DNA from: Algibacillus agarilyticus | GTDB taxonomy: Bacteria > Pseudomonadota > Gammaproteobacteria > Enterobacterales > Alteromonadaceae | Length of the DNA: 64,000 bases | NCBI RefSeq assembly: GCF_003286125.1 | Contig: NZ_QMED01000016.1 | Coordinates: forward strand, 1 to 64,000 | Direction: 5' to 3' | Part shown: in pieces, positions 9,473-18,340 of the stretch | Position numbering within the stretch: the stretch's first letter is position 1 | How the letters are laid out: each line of letters starts with the position of its first letter | Translations under genes and position numbers: made by a program | The notes under the pieces: generated by a model | The model's database searches: none | What the model saw: only the letters and a program-made list of their open reading frames with translations | Told to the model about the DNA's origin: nothing

Positions 9473-9744
9473 TATAGTCAAAGCGATCGGGTTTTAGGGG
9501 CAGGTTTCTAGTTCCAGACGAAACCGAAGTACTTACATCCATGTAAGCAAAGCCGTCAAAGCTACCGCGTCCTGCTCTCGCCCCTTACCTGCATCCATGC
9601 AGGCAAGGGGCGAGACCCCATGAGCATATGCTCTATTATGTGATTGGGGCCGCCTAAATGGATTTAGGTGTTAGAACGACGCAGGAGCCAAAGTCGAGAG
9701 TAAGCGCTGACAATGAACCATAAAACCTGAGCGAGAAGACTATA
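9473..9744 (+). repeat. TA-flanked modular hairpin repeat, copy B (272 bp, full form)
   Basis: Full-length member starting TATAGTCAAAGCGATCGGG and ending GCGAGAAGACTATA. Five hairpin blocks follow one another: GGTTTC...GAAACC; CTTACATCCATGTAAG; a long stem CTCGCCCCTT...AAGGGGCGAG enclosing CCTGCATCCATGCAGG; CCCCATGAGCATATGCTC...GGGG; and CCTAAATGGATTTAGG. This is the only copy in which the outer GGGGCGAG arm of the long stem is intact; the other copies read GCTTCGAG there. Confidence 0.88.
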
Positions 9745-9784
9745 GCTTGCGAACTTTGTTATAAATATCATTAACCTAAAGCGG

Positions 9785-10810
9785 TTAACTCATGTTCTCG
9801 GCTAAGAATATTTCGACTTTGGGTTTTAAAATACCGTTATTAATATTCCGACCTTTTTTATGGCTCAGTAACACTTCAACGGCATTATAGACTTCATGTT
9901 TTATGTCTTGGTTAATGATGGCGTCGATTGTACCGTCGAGTAAATGAATCCGGGTATTATCAAACAATTCATGCGCGACAAACATCATGCTATCTGCTTT
10001 ATTCAATTGTTTTAGCGCTTGTACTATCCCTTCTGTACCGCCGCCGACATTATAAATGGCCACTATCTCTGGTTCTGCTTCAAGCGATGAAAGGGCTATT
10101 TCAAAGGCGCGTTCGTCATTATCAAGTAATTCAGGCATTTCAATCACGGTGAGATTAGGGTATTTCTCGCGGATCATGCTTCTAAAGCCTGACTCGCGCT
10201 CTTCGTGGCCACGGTAAGCGTGGCTGCCAATAAATAAAGCCACTTTACCTATCTGATTTTTTTCTAAAAATCGGCCAAGTAATAAACCGGCGGTTCGACC
10301 TGCTGCGCGATTATCGATACCCACATAACTTAAACGATTAGTGCCTGTTATATCCGATACAAAACTGATCACACCGATCTCTTTTTCAACTAAGGTATCG
10401 ACGGCTTGTTTAACTAAAGGGTGCTCAAGTGCAACAAAAGATACGCCATCGGTGTCTTTTCCGACTTCAAGTAATTTTTGTGCCAGATCATCTGCTTGAA
10501 ATGCGGGTACGCGGTGGATCCGGACGTTAACTTGAGAAGCCGTATAAGAATCTTTTAACGCTTCAATTTGCCGAGAATAAAAATCTAAAAAACGGGTATG
10601 CGGTATCGGAAATATAAAATCGAAGTTGTATGTTGTTTGATCGTGAGAATCATTTTCAATGGGTTTAAGTAAATAGTTCGTGCTGTAAAGTGCACGATTA
10701 ACTCTTTCAATGGTCGTTGGGTTGACTTTGCCTCGGCCATTAATCACTCTGTCGACCGTTGCACGGCTCACGCCTGCTTCTTTGGCAACATCATCAAGTG
10801 TTATTTTCAT
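9785..10810 (-). CDS. LacI-family transcriptional regulator
   Basis: A 341-residue sugar-type repressor. It has an N-terminal LacI helix-turn-helix (ITLDDVAKEAGVSRATVDRVINGRGKV) and hinge helix, then a periplasmic-binding-protein-like effector domain. The usual LacI "SxATVSRVLN" reads SRATVDRVIN here, a variant found in the subgroup with more divergent effector domains. The effector cannot be read from sequence. It sits on the minus strand next to a GntR-type regulator and the divergent TonB receptor at 12099, so local control of carbohydrate uptake is the likely role. Confidence 0.88.
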   Translation of the reverse strand: MKITLDDVAKEAGVSRATVDRVINGRGKVNPTTIERVNRALYSTNYLLKPIENDSHDQTTYNFDFIFPIPHTRFLDFYSRQIEALKDSYTASQVNVRIHRVPAFQADDLAQKLLEVGKDTDGVSFVALEHPLVKQAVDTLVEKEIGVISFVSDITGTNRLSYVGIDNRAAGRTAGLLLGRFLEKNQIGKVALFIGSHAYRGHEERESGFRSMIREKYPNLTVIEMPELLDNDERAFEIALSSLEAEPEIVAIYNVGGGTEGIVQALKQLNKADSMMFVAHELFDNTRIHLLDGTIDAIINQDIKHEVYNAVEVLLSHKKGRNINNGILKPKVEIFLAENMS

Positions 10811-10963
10811 TTAAACTCCCATTAACGCGATCTGTTTATTACATTTATGCATCAATTATGACACGCTTGATCGCAATAACCTAGCCTGAAAAATGTTAAA
10901 AAGATGACTTTTTTTTCATTTTTATGTTTGTTATTTTTCCTTGAACACCTGATTAACTAAATA

Positions 10964-10982
10964 CTTTTTGATTCTTTTTGAT
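10964..10982. promoter_or_regulatory. Direct repeat of CTTTTTGAT, possible GntR-linked site
   Basis: CTTTTTGATTCTTTTTGAT contains the half-site CTTTTTGAT twice in tandem, just after the GntR gene stop and upstream of the LacI gene. The same half-site forms an inverted pair at 11663-11683 in front of the GntR gene, which suggests a shared binding protein, perhaps the GntR product. Confidence 0.4.
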
Positions 10983-10994
10983 GTGAGATTTAGC

Positions 10995-11600
10995 TTAAGC
11001 GCTTAAAGCAACCACCGAGGTGTTATTATTCGTTTTTGGGTATTTATTTTGGATCTTCGCGCGTATCTTAGTGTATTTTTCTATCACATTATTGGCACTT
11101 GTACTACTCGTGTCGTTTTGCACTCTTTGCACTAAGGGTTGCCATACATTTAGCAACGTACTGCCGCCAATTTTTTCGATATGGTGTTTATAAAAATCGA
11201 GATCAAGCTTAACAAGCTCTGTGTATTCAGCTCTCGAAAAGCAAGTTGTCATTTCGTGAATCATATCATTAAGTATGTCTATATCTTTATAAGTTGATTT
11301 TTCTAAAAACTCTTTAATAACAAAGTATTCTATCTGGTTTCGTACTTCTTCAATGAAGGTGTTTACCTTTGGGGTTAGTGGCGGCGCAACATAATGCCCT
11401 GTGCTGGTTTTAGTATAGGTTAGCCCTTCTTTTCTTAGAATTAACAAGACTTCTCTTACTGATCCTCTTGATACACCAAAACGCTCAGCTAAGTATTGCT
11501 GGGTAAGTTTGCTATCGGCGGGCAACTCTCCTGAAATAATTTCACTTCTTATTATGTCGACGATCTGATGCTGTATCGAAACGATTTTTCGCATATTCAT
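10995..11600 (-). CDS. GntR-family transcriptional regulator
   Basis: A 201-residue regulator with an N-terminal winged helix of the GntR type (HQIVDIIRSEIISGELPADSKLTQQYLAERFGVSRGSVREVLLILRKEGL). A helical C-terminal domain of about 120 residues resembles a shortened FadR/FCD domain; its metal-binding His pattern is not obvious. The ATG at 11600 has GGAG six bases upstream. The gene is divergent from the TonB receptor at 12099, and the 500-bp gap between them carries an inverted repeat that could be its operator. Autoregulation and control of the receptor are inferred from this layout. Confidence 0.85.
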   Translation of the reverse strand: MNMRKIVSIQHQIVDIIRSEIISGELPADSKLTQQYLAERFGVSRGSVREVLLILRKEGLTYTKTSTGHYVAPPLTPKVNTFIEEVRNQIEYFVIKEFLEKSTYKDIDILNDMIHEMTTCFSRAEYTELVKLDLDFYKHHIEKIGGSTLLNVWQPLVQRVQNDTSSTSANNVIEKYTKIRAKIQNKYPKTNNNTSVVALSA

Positions 11601-12098
11601 ATTAAGCTCCTCTGCTTACTCAACTGCAAATTAAAACTCATTTTTACAATCTTATTAAAAGAATCAAAAAGATTCTTTTTGATGTTAAAAGATGTGTTTA
11701 TTGGTTTGTGTTGATTGTCGACAATGATCATGCTAAATGTCAATGCTTAGTGCTGAAAAAGCCCTTATTTGATGTTTATTTATAAAAAATACATCTTTTT
11801 GTTTATTTTATGTTGCATAAAGTGTCAAATAATTTCATTATAGGGTTAATTGTTAACAATGGTTGTTAGCGTTGTGCAATTGCTTAATAGTTTTCTATTG
11901 CTTGCCTGTGTTGAATGTATACGAAACTTCATACTTTCAAGGTAAGAGAAAAAAGTGAAATTTTCAGAAAGATAATGAGCATTGATGAACTAATAAATGC
12001 CTGAGTGGCTAACGGATAAAAGCTAGGCGAATAAATTAATTGTCGAATTTAACCTAGTCGTTATTTCGAGAGTGAATCATTTTTAGGAGACGTATCAC
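11601..12098. promoter_or_regulatory. Divergent regulatory region between gntR-type gene and TonB receptor
   Basis: About 500 bases without a gene, very AT-rich. It contains the inverted repeat at 11663-11683 and a long leader before the receptor. A good ribosome-binding site (TAGGAGA at about 12085-12091) precedes the receptor ATG. No riboswitch family is recognised. Confidence 0.5.
11663..11683. promoter_or_regulatory. Inverted repeat ATCAAAAAG-N3-CTTTTTGAT, candidate GntR operator
   Basis: A near-perfect 21-bp palindrome about 60 bases upstream of the GntR-family start codon. Its half-sites match the tandem CTTTTTGAT pair downstream of the same gene. Short palindromes close to their own promoter are typical for GntR autoregulation. 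Confidence 0.55.
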
Positions 12099-15000
12099 AT
12101 GTCAAACACAAGAACACGATTTAAGCTTAGCGCTTTGTCACTTGCGGTTGTAGCGAATTGCAGCGCGATGATGGCTTATGCTAATGAAGCAGAAAATGCA
12201 GACGAAGAAATAGAAGTTATCGAAGTAACGGGGATTAAAGGTAGTTTAATCAAATCGATTAACGATAAACGCTTTGCTGGTAACGTAATGGATACCATCA
12301 ATGCAGAAGACGTTGGTAAAAATACTGACCAAAATATTGCTGACGCACTCGGCCGTGTTACCGGGGTCTCGGTTGTTAGCCGTAACGGTGAAGGGTCTTC
12401 AATCACTGTTCGTGGTGCTGGCGCTAATCAAAATAATATCTCGTTAAACGGTCAACAACTGACGAGTACAGATTTCAGCCAATCAGTTGACTTGAGCTCT
12501 TTTTCAGCCGATATATTAGATCGCCTTGAAGTTGTTAAAACACCCAGTGCGAATCATGATGAAGGTTCATTAGGGGCCAATGTAAATCTTAAAACATTGC
12601 GTCCTTTGAATAAGCAAAACGAAATAAAGTCGCTTAATATCCAAGGGCGATATAATGATTTGTCAGAAGAAAATAACTATAAAATATCGGGTGTACTCAC
12701 TAAAAAGTTTTTAGATGAAACATTAGGTGTTTCTCTTTCTGCTTATTCTGAAACTAATGCTTATCGTAAAGATGAATACCGTGTTGAACGATTTGAAGCA
12801 TCGCAAACGTTTAGAGTTGCGCGAGATCAAAACGGCGATGTTATTAATGAATTTAGAGGTGTCGCGCCAAGTGCAACGCGTTTCTTGTTATCTGAAAACG
12901 AGAGTAATCGTACCGGTGCGAGTTTAGGTATTCAATTTTTACCGTCAGACACCAGTGAATTAATGTTTGATGTAACGTATAGCCGTCAAGATTTATCAGA
13001 TAAAACGTCTTCAATTACAACGTCCACCAACAAAGGTAATACAAACTTTGTGCGTGGGGTGCAATCAATTGACAGCCGCCCTGATGCGCCATTTACTGAT
13101 CCAGAAGAAGATTGGTACTCAGTTGATACCGATACCTTAACCGTGACTAAATACTTAAACCGTTTTGGTCGTGGGGGTATCGCGCAAAATGTAGGCGGTA
13201 CGATAAACGAAAACCTTAGTTCAACTCTCGATTTTAAACTTGATATTACCGACAGCTTACGCATGAATTTTTTAGCGGGTTATTCATCAAGTGAATCAAC
13301 AACAAAGCCTAATGGTAATGCTATTTTATCTAATGGTAAGCATGTCAATGCCACTATTCTTTATGATGTTGGCGCTGATGTTGTGCCGGTTGGTTTTGAT
13401 TGTACAACGGGTAAATGTTTAATTAGCCATGGCGACCAAATGGTTGATTTTGGTGATCTTCTTGTTGATGGTGACGTTGATGGGGAATACACATTAGCTT
13501 GGACAGATAACAAGACCAATACTGGGTTTCACGCGAGTGATTTACAAGCTCAAAACTTAGAATGGATCAGAGAAGTTGATCGAACCGTTGACGATGAATT
13601 AGCGAGTTTAGCGCTCGATTTTGAATATGATGTTGATGCATTAGGCATTCGTAGTATTGAATTCGGTGGTAAAACAACACAGCGTAGTAAGTATGTTGAT
13701 GATCAAGCTTATCGTTTTGAAACATTAACGCGTTCTGAAAACTTTATTGATGCCAATGGTAATGTTGTTGCGGTTCAAGGCGGGACTATTAAAAATATTA
13801 ACGGCTCTGATATCGCTGATGATGAAGCGATACCCGATGATTTTATGGCGTCGCTTGGTTACCCGCGTCATGCCACCACATCGGGTTGGTATGCACCAGA
13901 CCCAATTAAAGCATTAAACGCCATTGTTGCCGATGATGATACGTTACGTGTGGTTGACCCTTCTAAAACCCGTAGTGCAGATATCGATACTCAAGCGCTT
14001 TACTTTAAAACTAACCTTGAGTTATTTGACGGGATCGTTACTGGTGATGTGGGTTTCCGCTATGTTAAAACGCAAGTAGAAGCAACCGGTTTTGCGGGGG
14101 CTTCATTCTTTGGTGGTACTGGCGATTTTGAACGTATTATGTCGTTAATCGATGTGAAAAATTTACGTGATGAATCTTTACCGGCTTGTTCGTCAATTGC
14201 TTATGCCGATCCTGAAAATACACAAGGCTACGAGAAAAAATTCCAACGTATCGATGGTTTAGGCTGGGATACATCTTCAGGTCCCGATCCAGCTGGTTGG
14301 ACTCGCATTCCTGATCAAGGTCCATGCCATGAACCTTCTTGGGTTGCGCGTGTAGAAACACAAGACAAAGTGGCAAACCCAGTTGATTGGTTAACTATGT
14401 GGCGTCATGCTGATATTTCAACGTCTCAATATTATGGTTGGGGCGCGGCTGATGCAACAACCGCCGATATTTCGTGGAATGGTGAAGGCTCAGTTGTTGA
14501 TGCAAGTGATTATTCATATAACAATATTGTCGCAAAAAACAAGCCTATTTATGCGGCTAGCGGTTCACATGAATATTCAAATTTACTACCTAGCTTGAAT
14601 TTAAATATCGCGATGAGCGACAGTTTAGTCGGCCGTTTTGCGGTTTCAAAAACCATGACACGTCCAGAAATCGATTTACTTAAGCCGGGAGCGGCTATTA
14701 CTGAAGCCGGTTATTGGAATGTTAATGTTAATAAAACGCAAAATAACCGTATTGAAAAAACCAATACCAAGCTTGATCCATTAACATCAAACAACTTAGA
14801 TTTATCATTAGAATGGTATTTCAATAATACGTCGATGTTGAGTGTTGCGTTCTTTGCTAAAAACATGAGCAACTTCGTTGATACGCAGCGTGTACGTTCA
14901 TACATAAAAGACATCCGTAATTTAGATTCGATCAGTGCGGATGATTTACCTATCCAAGTCGATGAGTCTTTGCCTAATTCAGGTTTAAGCGATTGTATGC

Positions 15001-15734
15001 CGCAACGTGTTTCAAGCACCGGTGTTTGGGGCTTTGTTGACCCAACTTCAAACCCACTTAGCTTAAGTGATGACTACAAAGATTTATGTGCTGAATATGA
15101 AATTATCAGTGTAGTAAACAGTAAGTCGGCTGAAGTGCGTGGTTTAGAGTTTGGTTATAGCCAAACTTACGATTTTTTACCGGGTTTATGGAGTGGGTTA
15201 GGCGCAAGTGCGAACTACACCTACCAGCAAAGTGAATATGAAGCAGAAGTGTCAGAAGTTGATTCGTCGGTTGTATTCCCTTCGTTACCCGTTGCTGACA
15301 CGCCTAAGCACACTTATAACTTAACCACTTTCTGGGAAAACAAAGGTCATCAAGTTCGCTTAAGTTACCGTGGTTCGACTGATTCATTGGTCGGCATTGA
15401 TTACCCTAATGGACAAACATCAAGAGGCCGTAATTGGAACGGCGGTTCAATTTGGAATGAAGGTCGAAATACATTCGATTTATCGGCTACTTATAAAGTT
15501 AATAACAGCGTTAACGTTACGCTTCAAGCGATCAACTTAACAGATGAATCATATCGTCAATATTACACCAGCCGTGATTTAGAGGTTGTGCGTATGCAAG
15601 ACGAAAATGGTGATGTTACCTGGGGTGAATTCAATGAAGGTAACCCGTTAGACGGTGAAGCACCAACGCATCGTACTTATCGTGAGTACAAAGTGGGTCG
15701 TACATTCCGCTTAGGCGTTAATGTTCGCTTCTAG
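12099..15734 (+). CDS. TonB-dependent receptor, large carbohydrate type
   Basis: A 1211-residue outer-membrane transporter. Signal peptide (LSALSLAVVANCSAMMAYA), then a TonB-box region (EIEVIEVTGIKGSL) followed by the plug domain (DALGRVTGVSVV, ITVRGAGANQNNISLNGQQL, VVKTPSANHDEGSLGANVNLKTLRPL) and a long 22-strand-type barrel ending VGRTFRLGVNVRF with terminal Phe. The ITGI/VTGI motif and length are typical of the Xanthomonas/Caulobacter-type receptors used for oligosaccharides in marine bacteria. It is followed by a putative substrate-binding lipoprotein at 15829 and preceded by divergent GntR and LacI genes. The substrate is not identifiable. Confidence 0.92.
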   Translation: MSNTRTRFKLSALSLAVVANCSAMMAYANEAENADEEIEVIEVTGIKGSLIKSINDKRFAGNVMDTINAEDVGKNTDQNIADALGRVTGVSVVSRNGEGSSITVRGAGANQNNISLNGQQLTSTDFSQSVDLSSFSADILDRLEVVKTPSANHDEGSLGANVNLKTLRPLNKQNEIKSLNIQGRYNDLSEENNYKISGVLTKKFLDETLGVSLSAYSETNAYRKDEYRVERFEASQTFRVARDQNGDVINEFRGVAPSATRFLLSENESNRTGASLGIQFLPSDTSELMFDVTYSRQDLSDKTSSITTSTNKGNTNFVRGVQSIDSRPDAPFTDPEEDWYSVDTDTLTVTKYLNRFGRGGIAQNVGGTINENLSSTLDFKLDITDSLRMNFLAGYSSSESTTKPNGNAILSNGKHVNATILYDVGADVVPVGFDCTTGKCLISHGDQMVDFGDLLVDGDVDGEYTLAWTDNKTNTGFHASDLQAQNLEWIREVDRTVDDELASLALDFEYDVDALGIRSIEFGGKTTQRSKYVDDQAYRFETLTRSENFIDANGNVVAVQGGTIKNINGSDIADDEAIPDDFMASLGYPRHATTSGWYAPDPIKALNAIVADDDTLRVVDPSKTRSADIDTQALYFKTNLELFDGIVTGDVGFRYVKTQVEATGFAGASFFGGTGDFERIMSLIDVKNLRDESLPACSSIAYADPENTQGYEKKFQRIDGLGWDTSSGPDPAGWTRIPDQGPCHEPSWVARVETQDKVANPVDWLTMWRHADISTSQYYGWGAADATTADISWNGEGSVVDASDYSYNNIVAKNKPIYAASGSHEYSNLLPSLNLNIAMSDSLVGRFAVSKTMTRPEIDLLKPGAAITEAGYWNVNVNKTQNNRIEKTNTKLDPLTSNNLDLSLEWYFNNTSMLSVAFFAKNMSNFVDTQRVRSYIKDIRNLDSISADDLPIQVDESLPNSGLSDCMPQRVSSTGVWGFVDPTSNPLSLSDDYKDLCAEYEIISVVNSKSAEVRGLEFGYSQTYDFLPGLWSGLGASANYTYQQSEYEAEVSEVDSSVVFPSLPVADTPKHTYNLTTFWENKGHQVRLSYRGSTDSLVGIDYPNGQTSRGRNWNGGSIWNEGRNTFDLSATYKVNNSVNVTLQAINLTDESYRQYYTSRDLEVVRMQDENGDVTWGEFNEGNPLDGEAPTHRTYREYKVGRTFRLGVNVRF

Positions 15735-15745
15735 TGTTCGGGTTT

Positions 15746-15810
15746 CTTACGTGTGTTTTTAACTCAACGTAAGGCTTTTAAATTTAATGGTGCGATTAAT
15801 ACAATCGCAC
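15746..15810 (+). terminator. Two hairpins between receptor and lipoprotein genes
   Basis: CTTACGT (15746-15752) pairs with ACGTAAG (15767-15773) and is followed by GCTTTT. GTGCGATT (15790) pairs with AATCGCAC (ending 15810). The first resembles a weak intrinsic terminator and could lower expression of the downstream lipoprotein gene relative to the receptor. Confidence 0.45.
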
Positions 15811-15828
15811 TGCTTTATGACTTTATAA

Positions 15829-17871
15829 ATGGTACAGATGATGAACGTATTTAAAACCTCAAAATCGCTACTCGCTTGCGCAATTATGACCACGTTAGTG
15901 GGCTGTGGCGACGATTACAGTCCAACAGAACGAACAACAAATTCAGCACCGACTTCAAACGGTGATTTAACGTTAAACATGAACGAAACCGATTTGCTTA
16001 AGTTTGAAACGGTTCACTTACTTGATGGTGTTGTTGATACCGATGGCGATTACGTTAGAGTATTAAACTTACGGACCGACGCGACGGATTTAATTGGTAT
16101 TGGTAACGAAAATGTCAATATTACGGTTAACACCGAAGAAATGGCGCCGCACCTTGATAGTGGCCAAAATAAAGTCGTTGTGTATGAATACGATTTATCG
16201 GATGGCATTGACACGATTTCGCGTAAGCTAACGATTAACGTTGCGGGCTACGATGAAGCGCCTGTGTTTGACGACATTCTATTAGGTTATGCAGAAACCG
16301 ATGGTGACTCAATTACCGTTGATTTAGCGCAAGGTATTACCGATGCTGATGGTGAAGAGATTGTTTTAGAAGCCATTAGTGAAGTGGCTAACCCTAACAA
16401 TGCCGCAAGTGTTGCCAATAATGTGGTCACGATTAACGTTGGTGCATTTAAAGATACAATTAAAGGTGGCGACCAAGTGGTATTTGAATACAAATACCAA
16501 GTTAAAGATCATAACCATAGCCTAGAGCGAACCGCGCGTATTAACATTAATGGGGTATCAACCGAGCCAGAAGCACCAACAGGTTTAACGGCATACAGTG
16601 CTGATATCAGCACAACGGATAGTGTTATGTCGGTTGATTTATCCGTGGGGCCTTATGCGATTGATTATAATGGTGATGCCATAACGGTTGATTATTCAAC
16701 GATCACCCCAACCAATGGCGCGCCAGCGATTAAGTTTGATAAATCATATGGTAACAACTTGGTTGTTGACCCGATCGATTTCGCTCGTCATTTAGCCAAT
16801 GTTAACGACACGGCATCTTATACATATATGTATGAAATGCGCGATGCGGGTGGGTTAGCGTCTAACCATACTTTCACTTTAAACGTAACTAAAAAAGCCC
16901 AAACCGGCTTACTTACTGGCGGTGGTTTTGAAAGCGCAAGTGCTGCAGATGACGGTTGGGCAGTTGAAAGCATTGAAGGCGTAACCGCTGAATCGACGCT
17001 TGATGCTAATGCATGGGAAGGCGATCGCCACTTTGCGGTAACCTCAACGGGCAGTCGCGTTAAATTAACCAAGCCATTCGTGGTTGAAAGCATGTCGTCT
17101 TATTATGTTGAAAACATTGGCCGTAATGTCGGTAATGAATTTGGTGGTTATAAAGTGTTTGTCACCAAACCCGATGGCGACAATGTGATCACTGAGGCCG
17201 CCTATCGTTATGCCAACGCTCAAGCGGCACCAGAGATGAATGCGGCAGCATTCTCTACGGGCATGAATGATGATGCAACTCGTACATTAACGTTAGATTT
17301 AATTCATAATTCGCAAATTGATGCGGTTAATGTCTATCGTTATTCATCAGACGCGGGCAATAACTTAGTCGCTAACTTAGCGGATGGCAGCCATGACTTT
17401 GAAACCGGTACAATCGGTGGTTGGAGTGCGGGTGAAATAACCACTGATCCAGCAGAGGTGATTTCAGGCACATCAAGTTTAAAAGTTAAAACCGGCCTGC
17501 ATACGTTAACTTTACCCAGTGGTACGGTAAAAAATGGTAAAAAATACCTTATCTTGCTGGATATTAAAGTCTTAGCGACCGCGACGCCGATACCCACTAT
17601 TTTAACGTTGGCAGATAAAGCCGATACCACGGTAACGGTTGATGGTGCTACGGCTACACGTGCACAAAACTACAATCGCCATGTTGAAGAGCGTCACTTT
17701 GCCGTTGGCGAACAATTTAAAATTCAACAAATTGTTGATTTAGATGCCTTTAACACGAATGTGACGGATTGGGCACAACGCGATGTTGTGATCAAATACA
17801 ATCCAATGCATTGGGGTAACCCTAATTCACGTTATGCCATCGATAACGTACGTGTTATTGAAGTTGAATAA
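15829..17871 (+). CDS. Surface lipoprotein with cadherin-like repeats and carbohydrate-binding-like domains
   Basis: A 680-residue protein with a lipoprotein leader (LLACAIMTTLVGCGDDY, lipobox VGC). The N-terminal ~330 residues are repeated beta-sandwich units with DTDGD, DADGEEI and DYNGDAI motifs, as in cadherin/Ig-like calcium-binding repeats. Two jelly-roll-like units follow, each opening with GGGFESA...DGW or SHDFETGTIGGW, a pattern seen in CBM4/9-type modules. It lies 95 bp after the TonB receptor, so it may act as a surface glycan-binding partner, comparable in role to SusD/SusE-like proteins (inference). ATGs at 15829, 15838 and 15841 are all possible and none has a strong ribosome-binding site. 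Confidence 0.65.
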   Translation: MVQMMNVFKTSKSLLACAIMTTLVGCGDDYSPTERTTNSAPTSNGDLTLNMNETDLLKFETVHLLDGVVDTDGDYVRVLNLRTDATDLIGIGNENVNITVNTEEMAPHLDSGQNKVVVYEYDLSDGIDTISRKLTINVAGYDEAPVFDDILLGYAETDGDSITVDLAQGITDADGEEIVLEAISEVANPNNAASVANNVVTINVGAFKDTIKGGDQVVFEYKYQVKDHNHSLERTARININGVSTEPEAPTGLTAYSADISTTDSVMSVDLSVGPYAIDYNGDAITVDYSTITPTNGAPAIKFDKSYGNNLVVDPIDFARHLANVNDTASYTYMYEMRDAGGLASNHTFTLNVTKKAQTGLLTGGGFESASAADDGWAVESIEGVTAESTLDANAWEGDRHFAVTSTGSRVKLTKPFVVESMSSYYVENIGRNVGNEFGGYKVFVTKPDGDNVITEAAYRYANAQAAPEMNAAAFSTGMNDDATRTLTLDLIHNSQIDAVNVYRYSSDAGNNLVANLADGSHDFETGTIGGWSAGEITTDPAEVISGTSSLKVKTGLHTLTLPSGTVKNGKKYLILLDIKVLATATPIPTILTLADKADTTVTVDGATATRAQNYNRHVEERHFAVGEQFKIQQIVDLDAFNTNVTDWAQRDVVIKYNPMHWGNPNSRYAIDNVRVIEVE

Positions 17872-17899
17872 CAAAAAAGTGATTTAATCGCGATGAATA

Positions 17900-18171
17900 T
17901 ATAGTCAAAGCGATCGGGTTTTAGGGGCAGGTTTCTAGTTCCAGACGAAACCTAAGTACTTACATCCATGTAAGCAAAGCCGTCAAAGCTACCGCGTCCT
18001 GCTCTCGCCCCTTACCTGCATCCATGCAGGCAAGCTTCGAGACCCCATGAGCATATGCTCTACTATGTGATTGGGGCCGCCTAAATGGATTTAGGTGTTA
18101 GAACGACGCAGGAGCCAAAGTCGAGAGTAAGCGCTGACAATGAACCATAAAACCTGAGCGAGAAGACTATA
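17900..18171 (+). repeat. TA-flanked modular hairpin repeat, copy C (272 bp, full form)
   Basis: Same structure and length as copy B, differing at a few positions (CCTAAGTAC for CCGAAGTAC; GCTTCGAG for GGGGCGAG; CTCTACTATG for CTCTATTATG). It lies directly after the lipoprotein gene and immediately before a separate intrinsic terminator, suggesting insertion between gene and terminator. Confidence 0.88.
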
Positions 18172-18172
18172 A

Positions 18173-18207
18173 AGCCTGTAAATAGTTTATTTACAGGCTT
18201 TTTTCTT
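18173..18207 (+). terminator. Rho-independent terminator
   Basis: AGCCTGTAAATA pairs with TATTTACAGGCT across a three-base loop and is followed by six Ts. It is the likely original terminator of the TonB receptor/lipoprotein unit, now separated from it by repeat copy C. Confidence 0.85.
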
Positions 18208-18340
18208 TTTTATTCCTCGTTTTTCTAACCGCTTTAATTGACTTTTTTCTACCTTTTTATTAAATTTTGCATTGTTTAATGTAAACCTTTTCATTTTTCA
18301 TCTAATCTTCACTTATCTTATTTAAGCAACAGCGAGTCCT

